A stretch of DNA of 36,753 nt from Enterobacterales bacterium (GCA_003864575.1 BHES01000022.1:1-36753); one strand, 5' to 3'. Positions 15,139 to 24,947 are shown, counted from the stretch's first letter. Made by a program: numbers and translations. The notes: generated from the sequence alone by a model not told the origin.

Positions 15139-15894
15139 ATGTCTGACGTTTTTCACCTTGGCCTGACCAAAAAAGATTTAAATGGCGCGACGCTGGCTAT
15201 CGTTCCTGGGGACCCTGAGCGCGTCGAAAAGATCGCCAAGCTGATGGAGAACCCAGTGCGTCTGGCTTCTCATCGCGAATTTACTTCATGGCGTGCAGAG
15301 CTTGATGGCAAGTCTGTCATCGTTTGTTCTACCGGTATCGGTGGTCCGTCTACCTCTATCGCCGTTGAAGAATTGGCACAGCTCGGCATTCGTACCTTCC
15401 TGCGCGTGGGAACAACTGGTGCTATTCAGCCACACATCAATGTAGGCGACGTTCTGGTTACCACGGCGGCTGTGCGTCTTGATGGCGCAAGCCTGCACTT
15501 CGCCCCGATGGAGTTCCCAGCGGTTGCAGATTTTGACTGTACTACGGCACTGGTAGCCGCGGCGAAAGCGGTTGGTGCTGAAACACACATTGGTGTGACG
15601 GCCTCATCTGATACCTTCTATCCGGGTCAGGAGCGTTATGACACCTATTCTGGCCGCGTGGTTCGTCGCTTTAAAGAGTCGATGAAAGAGTGGCAGGAAA
15701 TGGGCGTGATGAACTATGAAATGGAGTCTGCGACGTTGTTGACCATGTGCGCAAGCCAGGGTCTGCGTGCCGGTATGGTAGCGGGCGTTATCGTTAACCG
15801 TACCCAGCAAGAAATTCCTAATGCAGAAACGATGAAGAAAACCGAAAGTCATGCGGTGAAGATCGTCGTTGAAGCTGCGCGCCGCCTGATCTAA
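15139..15894 (+). CDS. udp: Uridine phosphorylase Udp
   Basis: Udp cleaves uridine with phosphate to uracil and ribose 1-phosphate in pyrimidine salvage; it works as a hexamer in the cytoplasm. The family signature [16 protein letters not shown] is intact, as are the phosphate-binding GDPERV motif near the N-terminus and GVMNYEMES in the ribose site. The start is ATG 15139, with AGAGGAG six bases upstream, giving [14 protein letters not shown] and 251 residues (E. coli 253); the frame's upstream extension to 15094 would overlap the predicted promoter. The gene stands alone, ended by a terminator. Confidence 0.98.
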   Translation: MSDVFHLGLTKKDLNGATLAIVPGDPERVEKIAKLMENPVRLASHREFTSWRAELDGKSVIVCSTGIGGPSTSIAVEELAQLGIRTFLRVGTTGAIQPHINVGDVLVTTAAVRLDGASLHFAPMEFPAVADFDCTTALVAAAKAVGAETHIGVTASSDTFYPGQERYDTYSGRVVRRFKESMKEWQEMGVMNYEMESATLLTMCASQGLRAGMVAGVIVNRTQQEIPNAETMKKTESHAVKIVVEAARRLI

Positions 15895-15923
15895 AGGCTA
15901 TCGCTTGGTTTTTTATGACCGAT

Positions 15924-15952
15924 AACGGGCTGCTCAGGTGGCCCGTTTTTTA
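15924..15952 (+). terminator. Rho-independent terminator of udp
   Basis: The stem AACGGGC (15924-15930) / GCCCGTT (15941-15947) with a ten-base loop is followed by a run of T residues. It lies 30 bases after the udp stop. Confidence 0.85.
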
Positions 15953-16011
15953 TATTACAACGTGAATCTGTTAAGGTCTGGGAAGAGATAACTCCAGGAA
16001 AAGGACCTTTT

Positions 16012-16794
16012 ATGACAGCCACTATCTTGCTTCATCCCTCGCTGACTCCTCTTGAAGGTGGCATTAATTTCCGCGAATTAGGCGGTAACAGCGCCGCAGA
16101 CGGACGACGTATTAAACGCGGCTGGCTTTATCGCTCCGGTTCACTTGATGCGCTGACCCTCAAAGATTGTGACTACCTGAGTAAAATTCCTGTCGCACAT
16201 ATCCTCGACTATCGTGATGCGGATGAAGTCGCCGCTAAGCCCGATGTTCTCTGGCACGGTGTGCAGCATCACCACGCGCCCGCTAACCCATTGAGCAATG
16301 AAATTAACGCTAATCTCGAAAAGCTGACTGAACACACCATCAACGCTTTTGATCCCGAGGCTTTCATGTTCGAGCTTTATCGACGTTTGCCTTTTAACAA
16401 TGCGGCATATCAGCAACTCGCTTACTTGCTGATACAACCGGGCGGCGGTGCGATTGTTCAGCACTGTGCGGTGGGTAAAGATCGCACCGGTATTGGTTCT
16501 GCGTTGGTGCTTTTTGCGCTGGGTGCTGACCGGAACACCGTGCTGGAAGACTATCTGCTGACTGACACCACGCTGGCTCCTTTCCGCGAGCACTTACTCA
16601 ATAAGATGTCCATCAGGCTCAATGAAAAAGCGCTGAAAAAATTTGCGTATGTTCTTTCTGTGCGTGAAGCGTTTATCGATACCGCGCTAAAATCTATCGA
16701 CGACTTATACGGTTCCACCGATCTGTGGCTGGAAAAAGAGTACGGGCTGACGGCGGAGCAGCGTGAGAATCTTCAGAACCGCTACCTCGAATAG
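16012..16794 (+). CDS. Tyrosine-phosphatase-family protein (HCxxGKDRTG type)
   Basis: This 260-residue protein carries the cysteine-phosphatase signature HCAVGKDRTG, with Cys152 as nucleophile and Arg158 for phosphate binding. The N-terminal FRELGG and the segment YRSGSLDALT are typical of the bacterial family often annotated as protein-tyrosine/serine phosphatase (Y_phosphatase3 type). The KDRTG variant of the loop, with lysine and aspartate before the arginine, is also seen in members that act on phosphoinositides or other lipid phosphates, so protein need not be the substrate. There is no signal peptide. ATG 16012 has AAAGGA upstream. A DedA gene follows after 75 bases without a terminator, suggesting one operon. 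It is not at this place in E. coli. Confidence 0.85.
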   Translation: MTATILLHPSLTPLEGGINFRELGGNSAADGRRIKRGWLYRSGSLDALTLKDCDYLSKIPVAHILDYRDADEVAAKPDVLWHGVQHHHAPANPLSNEINANLEKLTEHTINAFDPEAFMFELYRRLPFNNAAYQQLAYLLIQPGGGAIVQHCAVGKDRTGIGSALVLFALGADRNTVLEDYLLTDTTLAPFREHLLNKMSIRLNEKALKKFAYVLSVREAFIDTALKSIDDLYGSTDLWLEKEYGLTAEQRENLQNRYLE

Positions 16795-16869
16795 TGACGG
16801 TCTTCAGGCATTATCGACCGATGTTAATCAAACACTCTGATTTTAAAGTCCGTTTTACGAGGAAATCTT

Positions 16870-17397
16870 TTGACCCTTAACGACGTTATTCACCTTACTA
16901 CCGAGTTTGTTCGCGCCCACGAGGCCTGGGCTGTGCCCATTGTTTTTTTCCTCGCATTCGGTGAATCACTGGCATTTATCTCCTTGTTGCTTCCCGCTAC
17001 CGTGATTTTGTTAGGGCTGGGGGCGCTGATTGGCGAAAGTGGTATTCCTTTTTGGCCTATTTGGGCCGCAGCAGCTGCGGGTGCCTTTTTCGGTGACTGG
17101 CTTTCCTACTGGGTTGGCGATCATTTCAAGGATCGTGTTGGTAATTTCTGGCCGTTTTCAAAACATCCGCAAATGCTTGAGCGCGGACACGCCTTCTTTG
17201 AAAAATGGGGTATGCCCGGTGCCTTTATTGGCCGTTTCTTTGGTCCTCTTCGTGCCGTTGTTCCTCTTGTGGCCGGGATTTGCGGTATGCCGCAGCGTTA
17301 TTTCCAAATAGCCAATGTTACGTCTGCCCTGATATGGGCATTCGGCGTGCTGGCACCCGGTGCTTTTGGCATTCAGTGGCTCAGTCGCTGGCTTTAA
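16870..17397 (+). CDS. DedA-family inner-membrane protein
   Basis: This 175-residue membrane protein has the DedA (SNARE-associated/VTT) core: hydrophobic segments near 20-55, 60-80, 115-140 and 145-170, the early acidic FGESLAF, and the signature GRFFGPLRAVVPLVAG with its conserved arginines. DedA proteins are implicated in membrane phospholipid and undecaprenyl-phosphate flipping and in envelope homeostasis. The start is TTG 16870, supported by GAGGAAA at good spacing and by the absence of a better in-frame ATG. It follows the phosphatase gene by 75 bases. Which E. coli DedA paralogue it corresponds to cannot be settled by eye. Confidence 0.85.
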   Translation: MTLNDVIHLTTEFVRAHEAWAVPIVFFLAFGESLAFISLLLPATVILLGLGALIGESGIPFWPIWAAAAAGAFFGDWLSYWVGDHFKDRVGNFWPFSKHPQMLERGHAFFEKWGMPGAFIGRFFGPLRAVVPLVAGICGMPQRYFQIANVTSALIWAFGVLAPGAFGIQWLSRWL

Positions 17398-17451
17398 TCT
17401 TGTGGCGCTAAGCTGTTGGATACAAGAGGGGAATGGGGGATAAATCTCGTC

Positions 17452-17469
17452 TTGCGAGACGTCTCGCAA
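17452..17469. promoter_or_regulatory. 18-base perfect palindrome upstream of rmuC
   Basis: TTGCGAGACGTCTCGCAA is a perfect palindrome with no loop. It is not followed by a T run, so it is more likely a protein-binding site than a terminator. Its centre contains AGACGTCT, the exact met-box consensus, although a second adjacent box needed for normal MetJ binding is not evident. A 15-of-18 match lies upstream of ptsA at 11143-11160. Confidence 0.5.
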
Positions 17470-17554
17470 AGTATCAAACCGCATAAAAATGGGCTGGACA
17501 TCCATACAGCATGACATTACCTTGGCCGCAAGAATTGACTAAACTGGAGAGTCC

Positions 17555-19108
17555 GTGGACATCAGCATCCTCTATCTGGTGGGCGGTGGTTTAGCCGGTT
17601 TGTTGCTGGGCTGGCTGATTGCCAGCCTGCTTCAACAGCGGCATCAAACCGAGCATGAAACGCAACGCCGTTTACTAAAGCAAGCGCTTGAGCAGCAGCA
17701 GGCGGAAAACGAAGCTTTGAAGGCTGAGCGCCAACAAGCACTAGAACACACCCGTCAGTCAGAACTGGAACTGCGCAATTTACACAGTGAGCTGGCAGGC
17801 AGTCGTGAAAAGTTGCTGAGTCTGGCTCATTGGCAAAGCGAGTGCGAACAGCTTAATCAGGAACTAAGGGCTCAGCGTGAAATCAATAGTGCTCAGGAAG
17901 CCGAACTGCGTGAAGTCTCGACGCGCCTTGATGAAACTCGCATGGCTGCTGAAGAAAAACAGCGACTACTGATCAACAGTGAGCAACGGCTCACGAGCCA
18001 GTTTGAAAATCTCGCCAACCGTATTTTTGAACATAGCGGACGCCGTGCTGACGAGCAAAACAAGCAGAGCCTCGACAAGTTGTTGCTGCCGCTGCGTGAA
18101 CAACTGGACGGGTTCCGACGCCAGGTGCAGGACAGTTTTGGTCAGGAAGCACGTGAACGCCATACGTTGTCCCATGAGATCCGTAACCTCCAGCAACTCA
18201 ACGAACAGATGGCGCGTGAAGCGATCAATCTTACCAAAGCCCTGAAAGGCGACAATAAAACTCAGGGCAACTGGGGGGAGGTTGTTCTGAGCCGTGTGCT
18301 TGAAGCCTCTGGATTGCGCGAAGGGTATGAATATCAGACACAAGTCAGCGTGCAGGTTGATACCAACAGCCGTATGCAACCTGATGTCGTAGTACGGCTG
18401 CCGCAAAATAAAGATGTAGTGATTGATGCCAAAATGACGCTGGTAGCTTACGAGCGTTATTTCAATAGTCAGGATGAGGTTGAACGCGAAATTGCTCTGA
18501 ACGAGCACATTGCTTCCGTAAGAGGGCATATCCGCCTGCTGGGACGCAAAGATTATCAGCAATTACCGGGACTGCGCAGCCTCGATTATGTACTGATGTT
18601 CATTCCCGTCGAACCCGCTTTCCTGCTGGCAATCGACCGGGAGCCCGAATTGATCAGCGAAGCGCTGAAGCACAACATTATGCTGGTCAGTCCGACTACG
18701 CTGCTGGTGGCATTAAGAACCATCAGCAATCTGTGGCGCTACGAACATCAAAGTCAGAACGCTAAGCGTATCGCTGACCGGGCTGCGCGGCTATATGACA
18801 AGCTGCGTTTGTTCGTTGATGATATGGAGTCGATGGGGCAAAGTTTGGAAAAAGCGCAGGGCAGTTATCGTCTGGCGATGAATAAACTCTCCCAGGGGCG
18901 CGGTAACGTGATCGGCCAGGTAGAAGGTTTCCGTGCTCTCGGGGTTGAGGTGAAGCGGCCCATCAGCCCGTCTTTGGCCGAACTGGCAACAGCGGAGGAC
19001 GAACCGGACGCAGCCGTTTCTCTTGACGATACGCCATTGCAAGAGAACCAACCTTTGTCATCCGAGTCACAGCAAAGCGCTGCTGACCAGCTTCGTGAAC
19101 AACAATAA
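17555..19108 (+). CDS. rmuC: RmuC family DNA recombination-limiting protein
   Basis: RmuC limits recombination-driven inversions at short repeats and contains a PD-(D/E)XK nuclease-like core. The 517-residue chain has an N-terminal membrane anchor (about 5-25), a long coiled coil rich in glutamine and glutamate (30-200), then the conserved RmuC domain (about 210-430) with GNWGEVVLSRVLEASGLREG and VVIDAKMTLVAYERY. The E. coli protein has about 475 residues; the difference is in the coiled coil and a low-complexity acidic C-terminal tail. The start is GTG 17555, with GGAGAG just upstream. Its position before ubiE is as in E. coli. Confidence 0.94.
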   Translation: MDISILYLVGGGLAGLLLGWLIASLLQQRHQTEHETQRRLLKQALEQQQAENEALKAERQQALEHTRQSELELRNLHSELAGSREKLLSLAHWQSECEQLNQELRAQREINSAQEAELREVSTRLDETRMAAEEKQRLLINSEQRLTSQFENLANRIFEHSGRRADEQNKQSLDKLLLPLREQLDGFRRQVQDSFGQEARERHTLSHEIRNLQQLNEQMAREAINLTKALKGDNKTQGNWGEVVLSRVLEASGLREGYEYQTQVSVQVDTNSRMQPDVVVRLPQNKDVVIDAKMTLVAYERYFNSQDEVEREIALNEHIASVRGHIRLLGRKDYQQLPGLRSLDYVLMFIPVEPAFLLAIDREPELISEALKHNIMLVSPTTLLVALRTISNLWRYEHQSQNAKRIADRAARLYDKLRLFVDDMESMGQSLEKAQGSYRLAMNKLSQGRGNVIGQVEGFRALGVEVKRPISPSLAELATAEDEPDAAVSLDDTPLQENQPLSSESQQSAADQLREQQ

Positions 19109-19201
19109 TCAGGTCTAATCTCCGTTGCTTCACAGTAATTCTTCCTGTGAATATCTTTGGAAGTTCAATCAGCATCGGTGATGGGGCTTTCCCTGGGGTT
19201 C

Positions 19202-19210
19202 TGGTACACT
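19202..19210 (+). promoter_or_regulatory. Possible extended -10 promoter of the ubiE operon
   Basis: TGG directly precedes TACACT (19205-19210), an extended -10 arrangement, 37 bases upstream of ubiE. No good -35 element is seen. Confidence 0.35.
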
Positions 19211-19247
19211 TTCCCCAAGAGTTTGACTGAATAAGCAGGCATAAAAA

Positions 19248-20003
19248 ATGGAAAAGCAGACGCAGGAAACCACGCATTTCGGTTTTCGTACCATAGCGAA
19301 AGATGAAAAAGCGGAAATGGTGGCAGAAGTTTTCCACTCTGTTGCCGCCAAATATGACCTGATGAATGACCTGATGTCCTTTGGTATTCATCGTATCTGG
19401 AAGCGTTTCACTATCGACAGCAGTGGCGTTCGCCGCGGTCAGCGTGTGCTTGATTTAGCCGGCGGTACTGGCGATCTCACCGCTAAATTCTCTCGCCTGG
19501 TCGGCGAAGCGGGTGAAGTGGTTCTGGCTGATATCAATGATTCAATGCTGAAGATGGGGCGCGAGAAGCTCCGCAATCTGGGCATTGTCGGTAATGTCAG
19601 TTACGTACAGGCTAACGCCGAAGCGCTGCCATTCCCTGATAACTATTTTGACTGCATCACTATCTCATTTGGCCTGCGTAACGTAACCGAAAAAGAGAAA
19701 GCGCTGCGCTCAATGTTCCGCGTACTTAAGCCGGGTGGTCGTTTGCTGGTGCTGGAGTTCTCCAAACCACTGCTGGCTCCGCTGAGCAAGGCCTACGACA
19801 CATATTCATTCCATATTTTGCCGCGCATTGGCGAACTGGTCGCCCAAGATGCAGAGAGCTATCGCTATCTTGCGGAGTCAATCCGGATGCACCCGGATCA
19901 GGAAACGCTCAAAGGCATGATGGCTGATGCGGGTTTCGAAAATGTAACCTACAGCAATTTGACCGGTGGCATTGTCGCACTGCACCGCGGTTTTAAGTTC
20001 TGA
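19248..20003 (+). CDS. ubiE: Ubiquinone/menaquinone C-methyltransferase UbiE
   Basis: UbiE adds the C-methyl group in both ubiquinone and menaquinone synthesis, using S-adenosylmethionine. The class I methyltransferase motif [12 protein letters not shown], the acidic strand [11 protein letters not shown] and the UbiE signatures [18 protein letters not shown] and ISFGLRNV are all present. The 251-residue length equals that of E. coli. It leads a ubiE-ubiJ-ubiB operon with almost no spacing. Its ribosome site is weak, an AGG followed by an A-rich stretch. Confidence 0.98.
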   Translation: MEKQTQETTHFGFRTIAKDEKAEMVAEVFHSVAAKYDLMNDLMSFGIHRIWKRFTIDSSGVRRGQRVLDLAGGTGDLTAKFSRLVGEAGEVVLADINDSMLKMGREKLRNLGIVGNVSYVQANAEALPFPDNYFDCITISFGLRNVTEKEKALRSMFRVLKPGGRLLVLEFSKPLLAPLSKAYDTYSFHILPRIGELVAQDAESYRYLAESIRMHPDQETLKGMMADAGFENVTYSNLTGGIVALHRGFKF

Positions 20004-20004
20004 G

Positions 20005-20625
20005 ATGAGTATGCCGATGTTGTTAACGCCGTTACTTACCGCCGCGATTGAAACATCGCTGAATTATCTGTTGTTCAGGGACCGCAGTTTAAAATCTGCG
20101 CGTACTCGTTTAGCCGGGAAAGTTTTGCGTGTTGAATTGCAGGAGCTGAGCTCTCCGCTGACGTTTATCTTTAGTGAGCAGAAGATTGATGTTTTGGGGC
20201 AATGGGACGGTGATGCAGATTGCACCGTAACTTCAAAGTTATCAGTGCTGCAAAAGTTACGCGATCGGCAGCAACTCTCTCCCTTGATGCGCAGCGGCGA
20301 ACTGATTGTGGAAGGCGATATTTCCGTCGTTCAGCAGTTAGTGGCACTGGTTGATCTCACTGAGTGGGAACCCGCTGAATTTCTCGCGCCCTACATTGGT
20401 GACATCGCAGCACACGGGATGACTCAGGCCGTGGCGGGTGGTTTTCGTCTGATGAGAAATAGCCTGAAACGCCAGCAAAACTATGTGGCACAAACGCTCA
20501 CCGAAGAGTGGAAACTCGCACCCGGTACGCTCGAAGTGGTGTGGTTTAACGACGAAGTTTCTGCGTTGGCTCGTGAACTTGATGCACTGGATAAACGTTT
20601 CGATAAGCTGGAGGATACGCTATGA
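20005..20625 (+). CDS. ubiJ: Ubiquinone biosynthesis accessory factor UbiJ
   Basis: UbiJ is a lipid-binding accessory protein with an SCP2-like fold that, with UbiK, helps organise the aerobic ubiquinone-synthesis complex. The product shows the SCP2-like N-terminal region ([26 protein letters not shown]) and a C-terminal coiled coil ending [17 protein letters not shown], as in E. coli (201 residues). I place the start at ATG 20005, directly after the ubiE stop, giving 206 residues; ATG 20011 is nearly as good. The larger frame beginning at 19966 inside ubiE is unlikely. Its end overlaps the ubiB start by four bases. Confidence 0.9.
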   Translation: MSMPMLLTPLLTAAIETSLNYLLFRDRSLKSARTRLAGKVLRVELQELSSPLTFIFSEQKIDVLGQWDGDADCTVTSKLSVLQKLRDRQQLSPLMRSGELIVEGDISVVQQLVALVDLTEWEPAEFLAPYIGDIAAHGMTQAVAGGFRLMRNSLKRQQNYVAQTLTEEWKLAPGTLEVVWFNDEVSALARELDALDKRFDKLEDTL

Positions 20626-22253
20626 CTCCAGGTGAAATGCGACGCCTGTACCTGATTATTCGCATGTTTTTGACTTATGGCCTTGACGAGCTGATCCCCA
20701 AAATCCGTTTGACGCTGCCATTGCGCATGGGGCGCTATCTGTTTTTCTGGTTGCCACACCGCCATAAAGATAAGCCTCTGGGCTCACGATTACGTCTGGC
20801 TCTTGAGCAGCTTGGCCCAGTATGGATTAAGTTCGGTCAGATGCTGTCTACGCGGCGCGATCTTTTCCCCCCACAGATAGCCGACCAACTGGCCTTACTG
20901 CAAGATCAGGTTGCTCCTTTCGATGGCGCGCTAGCCCGCAAACAAATTGAAGAAGCTTTAGGGGGGCCGCTGGAAACCTGGTTCGATGAGTTTGACCAGA
21001 CACCGCTTGCCTCTGCCTCTATTGCGCAAGTCCACACCGCCGTACTGAAAGAAAACGGTAAGCCAGTCGTACTTAAGGTGATCCGCCCGGACATTCTGCC
21101 GATCATTAAAGCGGATATTCGCCTGATGTCTCGTTTGGCAGGCTGGGTTCCTATATTGCTGCCGGATGGACGCCGTCTGAAACCCCGAGAGGTGGTACGC
21201 GAATATGAGAAAACGCTGCTTGATGAACTGAATCTGCTGCGTGAATCTGCCAATGCTATCCAGTTGCGCCGTAATTTTACGGGTAGCCCGATGCTATATG
21301 TTCCGGAAGTTTATCCGGACTATTGCAGCGAACAGTTGATGGTGATGGAGCGCATTTACGGCATTCCTGTTTCTGATATTAAAGCGCTGGAGAAACAGGG
21401 CACCAACATGAAATTGTTGGCTGAACGCGGTGTTCAAGTGTTCTTTACTCAGGTCTTTCGTGACAGTTTTTTCCACGCGGACATGCATCCCGGTAACATC
21501 TTCGTTAGCTATGACACCCCTGAAGATCCTTGCTACATAGGCATTGATTGCGGCATAGTTGGTTCCCTGAACAAAGAAGATAAGCGCTATCTGGCAGAAA
21601 ATTTTATCGCCTTCTTCAACCGTGATTATCGTAAAGTGGCTGAGCTGCATGTCGATTCAGGCTGGGTTCCCCGTGATACCAATGTTGAAGAGTTCGAATT
21701 CGCAATCCGTACTGTCTGCGAGCCGATATTCGAGAAGCCTTTAGCAGAGATTTCCTTTGGTAATGTGCTGCTGAATCTGTTTAACACAGCGCGCCGCTTT
21801 AATATGGAAGTACAGCCTCAACTGGTTCTGCTGCAAAAAACGCTGTTGTATGTTGAAGGGTTAGGGCGTCAGCTTTACCCTCAGCTTGATCTCTGGACCA
21901 CTGCAAAACCTTTCCTTGAAAGCTGGGTGAAAGATCAAGTTGGCTTACCGGCGATGCTGCGGGCGTTTAAAGAAAAAGCGCCTTTCTGGATTGAGAAAAT
22001 GCCTGAGATTCCCGATCTGATTTATCAAAGCCTGCATCAACATAAGCTTTTGCAATACAACATCGAAAAGCTCTCTTCACAGATGCAGCATCAGGGCGTG
22101 CGGCAAGGGCAGTCCCGATATCTTTTCGGTATTGGCGCCACTCTCCTGCTAAGCGGTACAATCTTGTTGCTGGGGCAGGTAGAGGTTTATCCGGCGTGGC
22201 TGATGGCAGCGGGTGTGGTTTCCTGGCTGATTGGTTGGAAACGCAGTAGCTGA
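20622..22253 (+). CDS. ubiB: Ubiquinone biosynthesis kinase-like protein UbiB
   Basis: UbiB belongs to the ABC1/ADCK/UbiB atypical kinase family; it has ATPase activity needed for ubiquinone synthesis and is anchored to the inner membrane. The family signature [14 protein letters not shown] is at about 70-85, the alanine-rich loop ASASIAQVH replaces the normal P-loop, and [10 protein letters not shown] followed by IDCGIVG gives the catalytic and metal-binding loops. Two hydrophobic segments end the chain (about 498-540). At 543 residues it is close to the E. coli 546. The start codon overlaps the ubiJ stop (ATGA), indicating translational coupling. Confidence 0.97.
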   Translation: MTPGEMRRLYLIIRMFLTYGLDELIPKIRLTLPLRMGRYLFFWLPHRHKDKPLGSRLRLALEQLGPVWIKFGQMLSTRRDLFPPQIADQLALLQDQVAPFDGALARKQIEEALGGPLETWFDEFDQTPLASASIAQVHTAVLKENGKPVVLKVIRPDILPIIKADIRLMSRLAGWVPILLPDGRRLKPREVVREYEKTLLDELNLLRESANAIQLRRNFTGSPMLYVPEVYPDYCSEQLMVMERIYGIPVSDIKALEKQGTNMKLLAERGVQVFFTQVFRDSFFHADMHPGNIFVSYDTPEDPCYIGIDCGIVGSLNKEDKRYLAENFIAFFNRDYRKVAELHVDSGWVPRDTNVEEFEFAIRTVCEPIFEKPLAEISFGNVLLNLFNTARRFNMEVQPQLVLLQKTLLYVEGLGRQLYPQLDLWTTAKPFLESWVKDQVGLPAMLRAFKEKAPFWIEKMPEIPDLIYQSLHQHKLLQYNIEKLSSQMQHQGVRQGQSRYLFGIGATLLLSGTILLLGQVEVYPAWLMAAGVVSWLIGWKRSS

Positions 22254-22346
22254 AACTAGCAGTCTGTAGAACGAGTTAACGTGTTTAAAATTGAGTGTCG
22301 CCTTCGGCGGCAATGGATGTAGTCCCTTCATATTGAGGTGAAGATA

Positions 22347-22616
22347 ATGGGTGGTATTAGCATTACACAACTTCTGATCGTTGCAGTGATCGTGGTCCTG
22401 CTGTTCGGTACCAAAAAATTGCGTTCTTTAGGTTCCGATTTGGGTTCTTCCATCAAAGGTTTCAAAAAAGCCATGGGTGATGAAGACACGACAACTAAAG
22501 TACATAAAGAGAGCGACACCGCAAACGCTGACGCTGATTTCACGGCTAAACCTCTTGAGGTTAAACCAGAAGTGAAAGCGGAAGAAACGAAGAGCCAAAA
22601 CAAAGAGCAGGTATAA
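22347..22616 (+). CDS. tatA: Sec-independent translocase subunit TatA
   Basis: TatA forms the size-variable pore of the twin-arginine system that exports folded proteins. The 89-residue protein has a short N-terminal membrane helix ([18 protein letters not shown]), the conserved FGTKKL hinge, an amphipathic helix ([15 protein letters not shown]) and a charged tail ending NKEQV as in E. coli. I use ATG 22347, preceded by a GAGGTGA ribosome site; the GTG at 22338 lies within that site. It leads tatABC, 93 bases after ubiB. Confidence 0.97.
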   Translation: MGGISITQLLIVAVIVVLLFGTKKLRSLGSDLGSSIKGFKKAMGDEDTTTKVHKESDTANADADFTAKPLEVKPEVKAEETKSQNKEQV

Positions 22617-22619
22617 GCC

Positions 22620-23282
22620 GTGTTCGACATTGGATTTAGTGAACTGTTGCTGGTGTTGGTGATTGGTCTGGTTGTTCTCGGGCCTGAGCGTTTACCAGTG
22701 GCCGTCAGAACAGTTGCAGGCTGGATCCGTGCGCTACGCGCCATGGCGGCCTCGGTACAGAATGAGTTGTCCCAGGAACTGAAACTTCAGGAACTGCAGG
22801 ACAGCCTCAAGAAAGCTGAAGAGTCTGGCCTTAAGAATTTAACGCCAGAAATCAAAGCCTCTATGGATGAGCTTAAAGAAGCTGCTGAGTCAATGAAGCG
22901 CTCCTTTACCGCCGAGCCTGATGCCGCTGCGAAAGCGGTAGAGGCAGCTTCGGCGGAAGGCAATACCATTCACAATCCTGTGGTTCGGGAAGCTGAAGCT
23001 TTGCATGATGAAGGTATTTCACCAGCAACCGCCAGCCATGTGGCTTCTTCGCCAGCGAAGGCGCCACAAAATGCGGTGGAAGCAGCAGTGGCCTCCAACC
23101 AGCCGGTTCATCAGGCTGAAGTGGTAAATGAAGCCCTTTCATCGGCTCATGAGACCGTGCAGGATACTGCGCCGCCGGTATCAGTAAATCATACTGATAC
23201 CATCAATACTCCGGCTCCGGCAGGTGAAACAGTGCCAGCGGTAAAACCGACCCCATCAACTCATTCTACAGGCGAACGTTAA
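22620..23282 (+). CDS. tatB: Sec-independent translocase subunit TatB
   Basis: TatB joins TatC to form the receptor for twin-arginine signal peptides. It starts with GTG at 22620, three bases after the tatA stop. The N-terminal helix [20 protein letters not shown] and following GPERLP are the family signature. The product has 220 residues, longer than E. coli TatB (171); the extra length is an alanine-, proline- and glutamate-rich C-terminal tail, which in this family is variable and dispensable. Confidence 0.97.
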   Translation: MFDIGFSELLLVLVIGLVVLGPERLPVAVRTVAGWIRALRAMAASVQNELSQELKLQELQDSLKKAEESGLKNLTPEIKASMDELKEAAESMKRSFTAEPDAAAKAVEAASAEGNTIHNPVVREAEALHDEGISPATASHVASSPAKAPQNAVEAAVASNQPVHQAEVVNEALSSAHETVQDTAPPVSVNHTDTINTPAPAGETVPAVKPTPSTHSTGER

Positions 23283-23285
23283 AAC

Positions 23286-24056
23286 ATGGCTGTTGAAGAT
23301 ACCCAACCGCTTATCAGCCATCTCATCGAACTGCGTAAGCGTCTGCTCAACTCCATCATCTGTATTCTGGTGGTGTTCCTGGCTTTGGCCTATTTTTCCA
23401 ATGATATTTACTATCTGGTCTCAGCTCCGCTGATCAAGCAAATGCCGTTGGGTGCAAGCATGATTGCCACCGATGTGGCATCGCCATTCTTTACCCCAAT
23501 CAAGCTGACCATGATTGTTTCGGTGTTTGCTTCTGCGCCGTTTATTCTTTATCAGGTCTGGGGTTTTGTGGCACCCGCGCTGTATAAGCACGAACGCCGT
23601 CTGATGATGCCATTGCTGTTCTCCAGTTCATTGCTGTTTTACCTCGGCATGGCCTTCGCCTATTTTGTGGTATTCCCACTAGCGTTTGCCTTCTTTGCTA
23701 AGACAGCACCTGCTGGCGTACAAATTGCGACGGACATTAATAACTATCTCGATTTTGTCATGGCGTTGTTTATGGCCTTTGGCGTGTCGTTTGAAGTGCC
23801 GATCGCCATTGTCTTGTTGTGCTGGAGTGGTGTAACAACGCCGGCGGACCTGAAGAAGAAACGACCTTATGTTCTGGTAGGCGCGTTTGTGGTGGGTATG
23901 TTGTTAACACCACCTGACGTCTTCTCGCAAACACTGTTGGCAATCCCGATGTACTGTTTGTTTGAAATCGGCGTGTTCTGTGCCCGTTTCTATGTCGGTA
24001 AGCGACGTCGCTCTGATGTGGATGCTGAAGACGACGAACAGGATCAGGCTTCCTGA
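23286..24056 (+). CDS. tatC: Sec-independent translocase subunit TatC
   Basis: TatC is the core signal-peptide receptor, a six-helix inner-membrane protein. The 256-residue chain has the N-terminal [13 protein letters not shown] motif and the conserved [19 protein letters not shown] near the end, and six hydrophobic segments can be counted. It follows tatB by three bases. A terminator lies just after it, so tatD is partly uncoupled. Confidence 0.98.
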   Translation: MAVEDTQPLISHLIELRKRLLNSIICILVVFLALAYFSNDIYYLVSAPLIKQMPLGASMIATDVASPFFTPIKLTMIVSVFASAPFILYQVWGFVAPALYKHERRLMMPLLFSSSLLFYLGMAFAYFVVFPLAFAFFAKTAPAGVQIATDINNYLDFVMALFMAFGVSFEVPIAIVLLCWSGVTTPADLKKKRPYVLVGAFVVGMLLTPPDVFSQTLLAIPMYCLFEIGVFCARFYVGKRRRSDVDAEDDEQDQAS

Positions 24057-24071
24057 TAAGATCATTGATGT

Positions 24072-24100
24072 AAAAAACCGCCCTCTTGGGCGGTTTCTGT
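24072..24100 (+). terminator. Terminator after tatC
   Basis: The stem AAACCGCCC (24075-24083) / GGGCGGTTT (24088-24096) has a TCTT loop, followed by CTGTTTT. It may be only partly effective, since tatD starts 14 bases later. Confidence 0.8.
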
Positions 24101-24113
24101 TTTAGGACGCAGC

Positions 24114-24899
24114 ATGTTTGAAATTGGCGTGAATCTTAGCAGTAACCAGTTTGATAAAGACCGCCCGCTGGTCGTGGAACGTGCACGGGCTGCGGGGCTT
24201 TCCGGTATGTTAATCACCGGAACATCGGCGGAGGAAAGCGTTGAGGCTGCACGGCTTGCTGCGCAATATCCGCAGTTTTGCTGGTCAACCGCTGGCGTGC
24301 ACCCGCATCAGGCCAGCAGCTGGAACAGTGAAACCGAACAGACCATCCGGACACTGGCTGCCAGTCCGCAGGTTGTGGCAATGGGTGAGTGCGGGTTGGA
24401 TTTTAATCGTAACTTTTCACCCGCAGATCAGCAGGAAGTGGCATTCAGCGCGCAGCTAGCATTGGCTGCCGAGCTAGAATTGCCGGTATTCCTGCATTGT
24501 CGTGATGCCCATCCGCGCTTTGCCGAGCTGCTGACGCCGTGGCTAATTAAATTGCCGGGTGCCGTGGTGCACTGCTTTACCGGGAGTGAACAGGAACTCG
24601 AACTGTATCTGTCACTTGGGCTTTCAATTGGTATTACCGGTTGGGTATGCGATGAGCGGCGGGGACTGGGGTTACGTGGAATGCTCAGTCAGATACCGGC
24701 CGATCGGCTGCTGCTGGAAACCGACGCTCCCTACTTGCTGCCACGAGATATGCCTGCAAAACCGAAGAACCGGCGAAATGAACCGGCTTTTTTACCGCAC
24801 ATTATTCATCAGGTGGCGCTATGGCGTGGTGAAGACCCGGCATGGCTGGCGCGAAAAACCGCAAATAATGCACGGACATTGTTTGGTTTGCCGGGTTAA
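24114..24899 (+). CDS. tatD: TatD family metal-dependent nuclease
   Basis: TatD is a cytoplasmic metal-dependent DNase of the amidohydrolase fold, reported to have 3'-5' exonuclease activity; it is not needed for Tat export. The signature motifs are visible in order: [38 protein letters not shown] and [12 protein letters not shown]. The length of 261 residues matches E. coli (260). It is separated from tatC by 57 bases containing a terminator. It converges on rfaH across a long palindrome. Confidence 0.95.
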   Translation: MFEIGVNLSSNQFDKDRPLVVERARAAGLSGMLITGTSAEESVEAARLAAQYPQFCWSTAGVHPHQASSWNSETEQTIRTLAASPQVVAMGECGLDFNRNFSPADQQEVAFSAQLALAAELELPVFLHCRDAHPRFAELLTPWLIKLPGAVVHCFTGSEQELELYLSLGLSIGITGWVCDERRGLGLRGMLSQIPADRLLLETDAPYLLPRDMPAKPKNRRNEPAFLPHIIHQVALWRGEDPAWLARKTANNARTLFGLPG

Positions 24900-24902
24900 A
24901 CC

Positions 24903-24947
24903 GCACAGACAACAAAGGCACCTTTAAGGTGCCTTTGTTGTCTGTGC
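24903..24947. terminator. Long perfect palindrome, bidirectional terminator between tatD and rfaH
   Basis: Bases 24903-24924 and 24926-24947 are exact reverse complements around a single T, a 45-base perfect inverted repeat. The core GGCACC/GGTGCC stem followed by TTTGTTGT acts as a terminator in both directions, as needed between these convergent genes. Confidence 0.85.

Noticed and set aside
20005-20700. A small RNA like E. coli EsrE near the ubiJ 3' end
   Set aside because: E. coli has one described here, but no distinct promoter or terminator could be seen, so I do not claim it.
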